Assembly: GCF_000959725.1 (NCBI RefSeq)
Contig: NZ_CP009322.1
Location: 372,001 to 436,000 of the forward strand
Source of the DNA: Burkholderia gladioli
GTDB taxonomy: Bacteria > Pseudomonadota > Gammaproteobacteria > Burkholderiales > Burkholderiaceae
Direction of reading: 5' to 3'
Length of the DNA: 64,000 bases
Position 1 is the stretch's first letter; each line of letters starts with the position of its first letter. This document shows positions 45,874 through 55,985 of this stretch, piece by piece. The notes under the pieces were generated by a model that was not told the origin of the DNA, did no database searches, and was given only the letters and a program-made list of their open reading frames with translations. Both the position numbers and the translations under genes were made by a program.

Positions 45874-47565
45874 ATGACGGCACAGGCTTTCCTCGATGCC
45901 CGCGATTTCCTGCTGCGGCACCGGACCGACTACGACACGGCCTATCGCGATTTCCGCTGGCCGCAGCTAGCGTCGTTCAACTGGGCGCTCGACTACTTCG
46001 ACGCGACGGCGCACGGCAACGAACGCCCCGCGCTGTGGATCGTCGATGCCGCGACGGGCGCGGGCGAGCCGGTTTCGTTCGCGCGCATGTCGGAGCAATC
46101 GTCGAGGATTGCCAATCATCTGCGCCGGCTCGGCGTGGGCCGCGGCGACCGCCTGCTGCTGATGCTGCCGAACCGCGTCGAGCTGTGGGAGACCATGCTG
46201 GCCGCGATGAAGCTCGGCGCGGTGGTGCTGCCCGCCACCACCCAGCTGCCCGCCGAGGAGATCCGCGATCGCGTGACGATCGGCGGCGCGCGCTACGCGG
46301 TGATCGACGCGGCCGAGGCCGCGAAATTCGACCAGGCCGGCGTGGAGGTGACGCGCATCATCGTCGGCGGCGCGCGCGAGGGCTGGCTGCGCTACGACGA
46401 GGGCTACGCCGCCTCGGCCGAATTCGCGCCCGACGCGCCCACCCACGTCGACGACACGCTGCTGCTCTATTTCACCTCGGGCACCACCTCCAAGCCGAAG
46501 CTGGTCGAGCACACCCATCGCACCTACCCGGTCGGCAGCCTCTCCACGCTGTACTGGATCGGCCTGCAACCGGGCGACATCCACTGGAACATCAGCTCGC
46601 CGGGCTGGGCCAAGCATGCCTGGAGCTGCTTCTTCGCGCCCTGGAACGCGCAGGCCTGCGTGTTCGCCTTCAACTACACGCGCTTCGATCCCAAGCAGGC
46701 GCTCGACGCGCTGGTGCGCTACGGCATCACCACGCTGTGCGCGCCGCCGACGGTCTGGCGTATGCTGGTGCAACAGCCGCTGGCCTCCTATGCGGTCAGG
46801 CTGCGCGAGATCATCGGCGCGGGCGAGCCGCTCAATCCCGAGATCATCGAGCGCGTGCGCCGCGCCTGGGGCATCACCATCCGCGACGGTTACGGCCAGA
46901 CCGAAACCACCTGCCTGATCGGCAATTCGCCGGGCCAGCCGGTGGTGGCCGGCTCGATGGGCCGCCCGCTGCCGGGCTACCGCGTGGCTCTGCTCGATCC
47001 CGACGGCGCGCCGGTGGAGGAGGGCGAGATCGCGCTGCCGCTGGACGGCGAGCGTCCCGCCGGCCTGATGACCGGCTACGCCAACCACGCCGAGGCCACC
47101 GCGCGCGCGATGCGCGACGGCTACTACCGCACCTCCGACATCGCGCTGCGCCGCGACGATGGGTATTACCTCTACATCGGCCGCGCCGACGACGTGTTCA
47201 AGTCCTCCGACTACCGCCTGAGCCCGTTCGAGCTGGAGAGCGTGCTGATCGAGCATCCGGCGATCGCCGAGGCGGCCGTGGTGCCGAGCCCCGATCCGCT
47301 GCGCCTGTCAGTGCCCAAGACGGTGGTGATGCTGCGCACCGGCTACGAGCCCGATGCGGCGCTGGCCCGCGAGATCTTCCGCTTCTCGCGCGAGAAGCTG
47401 GCGCCCTACAAGCGGATCCGCCGGCTGCAGTTCGCCGAGCTGCCCAAGACCATTTCCGGCAAGATCCGCCGCGTCGAGCTGCGCCGCCGCGAGCTGGAGC
47501 GCGATGCCGATCCCTCGCTGCGCATGCCCGACGAATACTGGGAGGAGGATTTCCCCAATGAGTGA
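45874..47565 (+). CDS. AMP-dependent acyl-CoA synthetase
   Basis: 563 residues; AAGGAG before ATG 45874. ANL-superfamily motifs: YFTSGTTSKPKLVEHTH (P-loop), GYGQTETT (A5), YYRTSDIALRRDDGYYLYIGRADDVFKSSDYRLSPFELESVLIEHPAI (hinge A8) and catalytic Lys in LPKTISGKIRRVELRRRE. Activates a carboxylic acid, probably medium- or branched-chain, to its CoA thioester. In this operon it may load external isobutyrate or similar acids into the valine pathway. Confidence 0.9.
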   Translation: MTAQAFLDARDFLLRHRTDYDTAYRDFRWPQLASFNWALDYFDATAHGNERPALWIVDAATGAGEPVSFARMSEQSSRIANHLRRLGVGRGDRLLLMLPNRVELWETMLAAMKLGAVVLPATTQLPAEEIRDRVTIGGARYAVIDAAEAAKFDQAGVEVTRIIVGGAREGWLRYDEGYAASAEFAPDAPTHVDDTLLLYFTSGTTSKPKLVEHTHRTYPVGSLSTLYWIGLQPGDIHWNISSPGWAKHAWSCFFAPWNAQACVFAFNYTRFDPKQALDALVRYGITTLCAPPTVWRMLVQQPLASYAVRLREIIGAGEPLNPEIIERVRRAWGITIRDGYGQTETTCLIGNSPGQPVVAGSMGRPLPGYRVALLDPDGAPVEEGEIALPLDGERPAGLMTGYANHAEATARAMRDGYYRTSDIALRRDDGYYLYIGRADDVFKSSDYRLSPFELESVLIEHPAIAEAAVVPSPDPLRLSVPKTVVMLRTGYEPDAALAREIFRFSREKLAPYKRIRRLQFAELPKTISGKIRRVELRRRELERDADPSLRMPDEYWEEDFPNE

Positions 47566-47689
47566 AGCGGGGCCGGCCGGCCCACGAGGATTGCCGATCG
47601 CCGTCGCGCGCGCCGTATAGAACGGCGCGCGTGCGTCATTCACCGGCCGCCGCGCGTTTCGCGCGACGGCCTTCAAGGAGAGCCGAACC

Positions 47690-49219
<1,530 letters not shown>

Positions 49220-49259
49220 GACGGGACAAGACAGCGATAGCTACATCGGGAGACACGTC

Positions 49260-50162
49260 ATGAAGATCGGATTCATCGGCCTCGGCCACATGGGCGCGCC
49301 GATGGCGCTCAATCTCGTCAAGGCCGGCCACGAGGTGCGGGCCTTCGACCTCAGCGAGGACGCGCTGCGGCTGGTGGCCGACGGCGGCGCGACGCTGGCG
49401 GGTTCGGCGCGCGAGGCGGCCGAGGGCGCCGAGTTCGTGATCACCATGCTGCCGGCCGCGGTCCACGTGCGCCGCGCGCTGACGGACGAGAACGGCGTGC
49501 TGGCCGGGCTCGCGCCGGGTGCCACGGTGATCGACTCGAGCACCATCGACCCGGCCAGCGCGCAGGCCTTCGGCGAGCTGGTGCGCGAGCGCGGCGGCGC
49601 CTTCGTCGACGCGCCCGTGTCGGGCGGTACCGGCGGCGCCGCGGCCGGCACGCTGACCTTCATGGTCGGCGGCAGCGTGACCGAATTCGAGCGCGTCACG
49701 CCGGTGCTGACCGGCATGGGCCGCAACGTGGTGCATTGCGGGCCGACCGGGATGGGGCAGGTGGCCAAGGTCTGCAACAACCTGGTGCTCGGCATCTCGA
49801 TGGCCGGCGTGGCCGAGGCGATGTCGCTGGGCGTGGCGCTCGGCATCGACCCGAAGGTGCTGGGCGGCATCCTCAATACCTCGACCGGCCGCTGCTGGAG
49901 CGCGGACACCTACAACCCCTACCCGGGCGTGATCGAGACCGCGCCGTCCTCGCGCGGCTACACCGGCGGCTTCGGCACCGACCTGATGTTGAAGGACCTG
50001 GGCCTGGCCAACGACGCCGCGAAGCAGGTGCGCCAGCCCGTCTACCTCGGCGCGCTCGCGCAGCAGCTCTACCAGACCGTGAGCAGCCGCGGCGACGGCC
50101 GGCTCGATTTCTCGGCGGTGATCCGCCTCTACCAGATGCCCGCTTCCAAGGATTCCCGATGA
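49260..50162 (+). CDS. mmsB: 3-hydroxyisobutyrate dehydrogenase
   Basis: 300 residues; GGGAG before ATG 49260. NAD loop IGFIGLGHMGAPMALNLVKAGHEVRAFDLSED, substrate motif FVDAPVSGGTGGAAAGTLTFMVGG, and catalytic Lys block AKVCNNLVLGISMAGVAEAMSLGVALGIDPKVL. Oxidises 3-hydroxyisobutyrate to methylmalonate semialdehyde. Its stop overlaps the start of the next gene (ATGA). Confidence 0.95.
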   Translation: MKIGFIGLGHMGAPMALNLVKAGHEVRAFDLSEDALRLVADGGATLAGSAREAAEGAEFVITMLPAAVHVRRALTDENGVLAGLAPGATVIDSSTIDPASAQAFGELVRERGGAFVDAPVSGGTGGAAAGTLTFMVGGSVTEFERVTPVLTGMGRNVVHCGPTGMGQVAKVCNNLVLGISMAGVAEAMSLGVALGIDPKVLGGILNTSTGRCWSADTYNPYPGVIETAPSSRGYTGGFGTDLMLKDLGLANDAAKQVRQPVYLGALAQQLYQTVSSRGDGRLDFSAVIRLYQMPASKDSR

Positions 50163-50953
50163 TCGAACTCACTGAAATCGACGGCGGTGCGATCGCGTTG
50201 CTGACGCTGTCGCGGCCGCCCGCCAACGCCTTCACGGCCGAGGGCCTGGCCGAACTGGAGCGCAGCGTGGCGCGGCTCGAGGCGACGCCCGCGCTGCGCG
50301 CGCTGGTGATCACCGGCGCCGGCCCGAAGTTCTTCTGCGGCGGCGCCGACCTTGACACCTTCGCCGGCGGCGACCACGCCGTGGCGCGCGCCATGGCCGC
50401 GCGTTTCGGTGCCGCCTTCGCGAAGCTGCAGGCCGCGCGTTTCGTGACGATCGCCGCGATCAACGGTTATGCGATGGGCGGCGGCCTGGAGTGCGCGCTG
50501 GCCTGCGATATGCGGATCGCCGAGCGGCATGCGCAGATGGCGCTGCCCGAGCCGGCGGTCGGCCTGCTGCCCTGCGGGCTCGGCACCCAGACGCTGCCCT
50601 GGCTGGTCGGCGAGGGCTGGGCCAAGCGCATCGTGCTGGCCGGCCTGCGCGTCGATGCCGAGACGGCGCTGCGCATCGGCCTGGTCGAGGAGCTGGTGGA
50701 GACCGGCGCCGCGCGCGAGGCCGGCATCGAGCTGGCGCGCCGCGTGGCAGCTCTCGCGCCGCGCGCCACCGAATCGAGCAAGGCGCTGATCGCGCTGGCG
50801 CGGCAGGGCGTGCCCTTCGATGCCGCCGTCGCGCTGGAGCGCGAACGTTTCGTCGACCTGTTCGACACCGGCGAGCCGCGCGAAGGCGTGGCCGCCTTCT
50901 TCGGCAAGCGTCGCCCCGACTGGCACGCTGCCCATCACGGAGACAAGCAATGA
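50159..50953 (+). CDS. Enoyl-CoA hydratase (probable methacrylyl-CoA hydratase)
   Basis: 264 residues; ATG 50159 overlaps the mmsB stop. Crotonase fold: GAGPKFFCGGADLDTFAGG (oxyanion loop), AINGYAMGGGLECALACDMRIAERHAQMALPEPAVGLLPCGLGTQTLPWLVG. In the operon context it hydrates methacrylyl-CoA to 3-hydroxyisobutyryl-CoA. The usual second catalytic Glu region is present as PEPAVGL. Translationally coupled to both neighbours. Confidence 0.88.
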   Translation: MIELTEIDGGAIALLTLSRPPANAFTAEGLAELERSVARLEATPALRALVITGAGPKFFCGGADLDTFAGGDHAVARAMAARFGAAFAKLQAARFVTIAAINGYAMGGGLECALACDMRIAERHAQMALPEPAVGLLPCGLGTQTLPWLVGEGWAKRIVLAGLRVDAETALRIGLVEELVETGAAREAGIELARRVAALAPRATESSKALIALARQGVPFDAAVALERERFVDLFDTGEPREGVAAFFGKRRPDWHAAHHGDKQ

Positions 50954-52158
50954 GCATGGCGCTACAGGCATCCATGGTTTCTTCCGCCTCGGCGCCGGCG
51001 GCCGAGGCGTCAACGGCGTCCACCTCGGCCGGCGCGGCTGCTGCGGCCAGCAACGGCCCCGACGTGACGATGCGCGTGATCAATCGCGTCGCCGTCATCA
51101 CGCTCGACCGGCCGGCCGCGCTGAACGCGCTCTCGCACGCGATGGTGCGCGAGCTCGCGGTGCTGGTGGAGCGCTGCCGCGCTGACCCGCAGATCCTCGC
51201 CATCGTGCTGCGCGGCGCCGGCGAGAAGGGCTTCTGCGCGGGCGGCGACGTGCGCGCGCTGTATCACGAGGCGAAGGCCGGCTCGCGCGACTGGCTGCAA
51301 TTCTTCATCGACGAATACCGGCTCGACTACGCGCTGCACACCTTTCCGAAGCCGGTGGTGGCGCTGATGGACGGCATCACCATGGGCGGCGGCATGGGGC
51401 TCGCGCAGGGCGCCGCGCTGCGCGTGACCACCGAGCGCAGCAAGCTGGCGATGCCGGAAACGCGCATCGGCTTCGTGCCCGACGTGGGCGCCACGCACTT
51501 CCTGTCGGCGCTGCCGGTGGAGCTGGCGCTCTACATCGGGCTGACCGGCGTGACCTTGTCGGGCGCCGATGCATTGGTCGCCCGTCTCGCCGATCTTTGC
51601 GTGCCGGCCTCGTGGCTGGAGACCTTCGAGCAGCGCCTGGAACGTGCCGAGCTGGGCGGGCCCGACCTGCCGGGCGCGCTGCGCGCGGTGTTCGAGCCGC
51701 CCTGCAACATCGTTCCGCATGCCGCGCTGGATGGTCAGCTACCCTGGATCGTCCGGCACTTCGACCGGCGCTCCAGCGTCGAGCGGATCGTCGCCACGCT
51801 GCGCCACGATCTCGGCCGCGAGGAGAGCAGCCGCGAATACCGGCAATGGCTGCAGGCCACGCTCGATGCGCTGACCGGCCATTCGCCGACCATGCTGCTG
51901 GTCACGCGCGATGCGCTGCTGCGTGGGCGCCAGATGACGCTGGCCGAATCGTTCCGCATGGAGCTGTCGATCGGCTCGCGCGCGATCGAGGACGGCGATT
52001 TCGTCGAGGGCGTTCGCGCGCACCTGGTGGACAAGGATCGCCGTCCGCGCTGGGCGCCGGCCACGCTGACGGAAGTGCGCGGTGAGCGGGTGCGGCATTT
52101 CCTGAGCTCGCCGTGGAAGCTGGAGGCGCATCCGCTGGCGGACCTGGGGCAGGAGTGA
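50950..52158 (+). CDS. 3-hydroxyisobutyryl-CoA hydrolase (ECH_2 family)
   Basis: 402 residues; ATG 50950 overlaps the preceding stop (ATGA). The first about 37 residues are Ala/Ser-rich low-complexity sequence not seen in most homologues; the domain starts near VTMRVINRVAVITLDRPAALNALSHAMV. Diagnostic HIBYL-CoA hydrolase segments: GAGEKGFCAGGDVRALYHEAK, LMDGITMGGGMGLAQGAALRVTTERSKLAMPETRIGFVPDVGATHFLSALP, and the C-terminal ..VTRDALLRGRQMTLAESFRMELSIGSRAIEDGDFVEGVRAHLVDKDRRPRWAP. Releases 3-hydroxyisobutyrate and CoA. Last gene of the operon, ended by a strong terminator. Confidence 0.92.
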   Translation: MSMALQASMVSSASAPAAEASTASTSAGAAAAASNGPDVTMRVINRVAVITLDRPAALNALSHAMVRELAVLVERCRADPQILAIVLRGAGEKGFCAGGDVRALYHEAKAGSRDWLQFFIDEYRLDYALHTFPKPVVALMDGITMGGGMGLAQGAALRVTTERSKLAMPETRIGFVPDVGATHFLSALPVELALYIGLTGVTLSGADALVARLADLCVPASWLETFEQRLERAELGGPDLPGALRAVFEPPCNIVPHAALDGQLPWIVRHFDRRSSVERIVATLRHDLGREESSREYRQWLQATLDALTGHSPTMLLVTRDALLRGRQMTLAESFRMELSIGSRAIEDGDFVEGVRAHLVDKDRRPRWAPATLTEVRGERVRHFLSSPWKLEAHPLADLGQE

Positions 52159-52192
52159 GACGCGCGATCCGGATCAACGCCGGATCGAAACG

Positions 52193-52230
52193 AAAGGGGT
52201 GGAGAGCGAAAGCTTTCCACCCCTTTTTTC
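52193..52230 (+). terminator. Rho-independent terminator of the valine operon
   Basis: AAAGGGGTGGA plus GAGC stem, GAAA tetraloop, and matching GCTT-TCCACCCCTTTT, ending in a T-run (to TTTTTTC). Separates the valine operon from the polyketide cluster. Confidence 0.92.
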
Positions 52231-52692
52231 TTGACGATCCCTGCTCCGGCATTGGCAATGCCTATTGATTGATGCAAATCGTTTTATCTCGGAATGAACC
52301 CGGTCCGTGAAAATAGGTAGAACGGTTTTTGCGATCCTGAAATGAGGGATTCAGCTGAAAGGCTGGTGAAATGAATTTTGCTTTCATCAATTAATCGATG
52401 AATATTTAAGGATTCCATCGACAATCGAAATTCGAATATTTATCGCTTCTGGTCGATTGGGTTGTTGATATAATCGCTCCGCCTGTCACGCCCCGGCCTC
52501 ATGGGCGAAGGGTTTGCCGGTTGACGTTCCCCACGAAGGGGCATGGCGCGCCGGCGGCCGATACACAGGAGCGCTCTCGCAGTATTTCAATACGCACCTC
52601 GCGTGGTCTCGCCTGTAGTCATCATCCGTGGCTGTTCATGGCGGCATATCGCCTAGGGCGATGTGTCGTCATTATTACGATCAAGGACGTGT
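52231..52692 (+). promoter_or_regulatory. AT-rich leader and promoter of the MATE/PKS accessory operon
   Basis: Markedly AT-richer than its surroundings (especially 52250-52475). A perfect extended -10 (TGATATAAT, 52466-52474) has only a weak -35 (TTCTGG at 52447), suggesting activator help. The predicted leader is about 210 nt and contains CATATCGCC-TAG-GGCGATGTG (52638-52658 region), a near-perfect hairpin shortly before the MATE ribosome-binding site. No gene is seen in it. Confidence 0.6.
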
Positions 52693-54048
52693 ATGAAAGA
52701 CCTGACTCAAGGATCCATTACTCGCCATATTGTCACGATGGCGGTGCCGATTGCGATTGGCATGATATTTCAGGCCCTATATTATCTGGTCGATCTGTAT
52801 TTCGTCGGCCGACTCGGCGAGGACGCGCTGGCCGGGGTGGGCGCGGCGGGCAACGTGACCTTCCTGGTGCTCGCGCTCACGCAGGTGCTCGGCGTCGGCA
52901 CCGTCGCCCTTATCGCGCAGGCCGCCGGCCGCAAGGATCGCGACAGCGCGAACCTGGTGTTCAACCAGGCGGTGGCCTTGTCGGCCGTGAGCGGCATCGT
53001 GGTGCTGGTGCTTGGTTATGCGCTGACCACCCTCTATCTGCGCTCGATTTCGTCGGACGCGGCGACCATCGCCGCGGGCCGCACCTACCTCTACTGGTAC
53101 ATGCCCGGCCTGGCCCTGCAATTCGCCCTGGTGGCGATGGGCTCGGCGCTGCGCGGCACCGGTATCGTGCAGCCCACGCTGACGGTGCAGTTGCTCAGCG
53201 TCGTGCTCAACGCGATCCTCGCCCCGATCCTGATCGCGGGCTGGCTGACCGGCGCGCCGATGGGCGTGGCCGGCGCCGGCCTCGCCACCACCATCTCGCT
53301 GGCGGTCGCCACGCTCGCGCTGTGGGGCTATTTCCGCAAGCTGGAGCGTTTTGTCGGTTTCGACGGCTCGCTGCTCACGCCGCGCCTGGGCGAGTGGCGC
53401 CGCATCCTCGGCATCGGCCTGCCGGCCGGTGGCGAATATGCGCTGCTGTTCCTGTTCTCGGCGCTCGCCTACTGGGCGATCCGCGATTTCGGCGCCGCGG
53501 CCCAGGCCGGCTTCGGCGCCGGTTCGCGCCTGCTGCAGGGCTTGATCCTGCCGGGCCTGGCGATTTCGTTCGCGGCCGGCCCGATCATCGGCCAGAACTT
53601 CGGCGCCGGCAACGTCGAGCGCGTGCGCGGCACGTTCCGCTCGGCCGTGGTGCTGGTGAGCGTCGTCATGGTGCCGCTCGCGATCGCCGTCTACGCCTTC
53701 GCGCCGAGCCTCGTCACGGTGTTCTCGAAGGACGCCGGCGTGATCGGCCAGGGTAGCGCGTTCCTGCATATCGTGGCCTGGAACTTCATCGCCCAGGGCA
53801 TCATCTTCACCTGCTCTAGCGTGTTCCAGGGGCTCGGCAACACCCGCCCGTCCCTGCTCAGCTCGTCGGTGCGCCTGCTGGCCTTCGCGCTGCCCACCAT
53901 CTGGATCGCGATGCGCGGCAATTTCGCGATCGAATTGATCTGGTATTTCTCGCTGGCCAGCATGTTCATCCAGGCGGCCGTCAGCCTGCTGCTGCTGCGG
54001 CGCCAGTTCGACCTGCGCCTGTCGGGCGCGATGCCCGCCGCGACCTGA
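52693..54048 (+). CDS. MATE-family efflux transporter
   Basis: 451 residues from ATG 52693, AAGGAC eight bases upstream; a longer reading from 52663 lacks family match. MATE pattern: MAVPIAIGMIFQALYYLVDLYFVGRLGEDALAGVGAAGN, ..GSALRGTGIVQPTLTVQLLSVVLNAILAPILI.., and in the second half IGLPAGGEYALLFLFSALAYWAIRDFG, QNFGAGNVERVRGTFRSA. About 12 helices; Na+/H+-coupled drug or metabolite exporter. First gene of the rightward PKS-accessory operon, so probably exports the polyketide and gives self-resistance. Confidence 0.92.
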   Translation: MKDLTQGSITRHIVTMAVPIAIGMIFQALYYLVDLYFVGRLGEDALAGVGAAGNVTFLVLALTQVLGVGTVALIAQAAGRKDRDSANLVFNQAVALSAVSGIVVLVLGYALTTLYLRSISSDAATIAAGRTYLYWYMPGLALQFALVAMGSALRGTGIVQPTLTVQLLSVVLNAILAPILIAGWLTGAPMGVAGAGLATTISLAVATLALWGYFRKLERFVGFDGSLLTPRLGEWRRILGIGLPAGGEYALLFLFSALAYWAIRDFGAAAQAGFGAGSRLLQGLILPGLAISFAAGPIIGQNFGAGNVERVRGTFRSAVVLVSVVMVPLAIAVYAFAPSLVTVFSKDAGVIGQGSAFLHIVAWNFIAQGIIFTCSSVFQGLGNTRPSLLSSSVRLLAFALPTIWIAMRGNFAIELIWYFSLASMFIQAAVSLLLLRRQFDLRLSGAMPAAT

Positions 54049-54119
54049 GGCAGACCCGGGGCAGGCTGCCCCGGGCGGCCGGCACCGGCCGGCCGCCGAT
54101 TCGATTAGGAGGCTCGCAG

Positions 54120-55097
54120 GTGAACCAACCCGGCATCGCATTCCTGTTCTCCGGGCAGGGCGCGCAGTACCACGGCATGGGCCAGCCGCTCTACGAGCAG
54201 GCCCCGGTGTTTCGCCGCGAGATGGACCGGCTCGACGCGGTGGTGCGCGATCTGGCCGGCCTGTCGCTGGTCGATCGACTCTATCGCGAGGGGCGCCCCA
54301 GGTCCGAGCCGCTGGATCGAACGCTGTACAGCCATCCCGCGATCTTCATGGTCGAATATGCGCTCGCGCGCCTGCTGATCGAGTCGGGCGTCGAGCCCGA
54401 TGCGGCGCTCGGCGCGAGCCTCGGCGCATTCATCGCGGCGGCGGTGGCCGGCTGCCTCGCGCCCGACGATGCGCTGGCGCTGCTGATCGGCCATGTTCAG
54501 GCGCTCGAGGCGCATTGCGAGCCCGGCACCATGATCGCGGTGTTCGCGCCGTCCAGCTGGCTCGAAGCCTCGGGTTTCGGCGATCGTGCCGAACTCGCGG
54601 CGCTCGGCATCGACGCGCATTGCGTCGTGTCCGCGCGGCTCGCCGACGCGCTCGAGATCGAGCGCTGCCTGGGTGAGCAGGACATCGTCTACCAGCGCCT
54701 GCCGGTTTCGTTTCCGTTCCACTCGCGCTGGACCCGCGCGGCCGCCGCGCCGATGGCCGCGCGGCTCGACGCGATCGGCCTGCGCGCCGGCCGGTTCCCG
54801 ATCGCCTGCTCGACCGGGGAGGGCCTGGTCTCGCCGCTTCGAGGCGAGCACCTGATCGCCGCGCTGCGCGAACCGATCCGTTTCCAGCATACGCTGCGCA
54901 TCGTCGATGCGGCGCGCGAGTTCGCCTATGTCGACGTCGGGCCGTCCGGCACGCTCGCGGCGCAGGCGCGCTCCGCCTGCACGCAGGCCGCGGCGGCCGG
55001 CCGGATCCATACCACCATGTCGATGTATGCCCGCGATGTCGAGAACGTCGCGGCGGTGGTGTCCGCGCTCGGCGGCCGGCACCGGTCGGCGGCCTGA
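54120..55097 (+). CDS. AT-like acyl hydrolase of trans-AT PKS (PedC type)
   Basis: 325 residues from GTG 54120, with AGGAGG nine bases upstream. Acyltransferase fold with FLFSGQGAQYHGMG, nucleophile GASLGAF (Ser100) and FPFHS (His201). The Arg that binds the malonyl carboxylate in true malonyl transferases is replaced here (Val126, followed by Gln127), the hallmark of acyl hydrolases that free stalled acyl units from ACPs. Contrast the true AT at 55952, which keeps the Arg. Confidence 0.82.
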   Translation: MNQPGIAFLFSGQGAQYHGMGQPLYEQAPVFRREMDRLDAVVRDLAGLSLVDRLYREGRPRSEPLDRTLYSHPAIFMVEYALARLLIESGVEPDAALGASLGAFIAAAVAGCLAPDDALALLIGHVQALEAHCEPGTMIAVFAPSSWLEASGFGDRAELAALGIDAHCVVSARLADALEIERCLGEQDIVYQRLPVSFPFHSRWTRAAAAPMAARLDAIGLRAGRFPIACSTGEGLVSPLRGEHLIAALREPIRFQHTLRIVDAAREFAYVDVGPSGTLAAQARSACTQAAAAGRIHTTMSMYARDVENVAAVVSALGGRHRSAA

Positions 55098-55127
55098 GCC
55101 CGGTCGGCCAGCGGCGGCGCGGGCGTC

Positions 55128-55985
55128 ATGAACGAGCTTCCCGGCAGGTCCTGCCCGTCTTTCGACGCCACGCCGCGCGTCGATCTCTGGTGCGCGTGCC
55201 CGGCCGATATCGACGATCCCCGGCTGCTCCACGCCTATCGCGCCTTGCTCAGCGAAGCGGAGCGCGAGCGCCAGGATCGCTTCCTGTTCGCGCGCGATCG
55301 GCATCGCGATCTCGTCACGCGCGCGCTGGTGCGCATCGTGCTCTCGCGCTACGCCGACCTCGCGCCCGAGGCCTGGCGTTTCGTGCCGAACCGCTATGGC
55401 CGTCCCGGCATCGCCAACCCGGCCGCGGGCTTGCGCGATCTCTCGTTCAACATCTCGCACGGGGGCGCTCGCGTGATCGTGGCGGTGGCGCGCGGCATCC
55501 AGGTCGGCGTCGATACCGAGAGCATTGCCGCGCGCCCGGCCCCGCTGGCGATCGCCGAGCGCTACTTCTCGCGCGACGAGGCGGAGGCGCTCGAGGCGCT
55601 TCCGGCCGCGCTGCGGCAACAGCGCTTCTACGAGACCTGGACCCTCAAGGAAGCCTATGTGAAGGCGCGCTCGATGGGGATGTGGCTGCCCTTCGAGCAG
55701 GTCGCGTTTCACTTCGAGGGCGAGCGGCACGTGCGGCTCGCCCTCGGCGCCTCGCTCGGCGACAGCGCGTCGCGCTGGCAACTCTCGCAGCTCTGGCCCG
55801 ACGACGAGCACGTGGTGTCCGTCTGTGCCGGCTGCGGGGCGGATACGATGCCGTCGCTGCATGCGACGGCGATCGTGCCCTGGGTCTCGGAGGCGCCGCT
55901 CGGCTTTCGCCTCGCTCGCAGCTCGACGGCCGCGGCGATGCCGGCTCAGGCTCAGGCGGGCCGAACCTCGGTCAGGTCGAAATAA
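55128..55985 (+). CDS. Sfp-type 4'-phosphopantetheinyl transferase
   Basis: 285 residues. Motifs: FNISHGG (107-113), GVDTE with Mg-binding Asp129/Glu131, and FYETWTLKEAYVKARSMGM (168-186). Converts apo-ACP/PCP domains to holo forms using CoA, needed for the neighbouring polyketide synthase. Follows the acyl hydrolase by 30 bp; its last 34 bp overlap the convergent malonyl-transferase gene, so its C-terminal tail (Ala-rich, about 30 residues) is shared coding DNA. Confidence 0.93.
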   Translation: MNELPGRSCPSFDATPRVDLWCACPADIDDPRLLHAYRALLSEAERERQDRFLFARDRHRDLVTRALVRIVLSRYADLAPEAWRFVPNRYGRPGIANPAAGLRDLSFNISHGGARVIVAVARGIQVGVDTESIAARPAPLAIAERYFSRDEAEALEALPAALRQQRFYETWTLKEAYVKARSMGMWLPFEQVAFHFEGERHVRLALGASLGDSASRWQLSQLWPDDEHVVSVCAGCGADTMPSLHATAIVPWVSEAPLGFRLARSSTAAAMPAQAQAGRTSVRSK

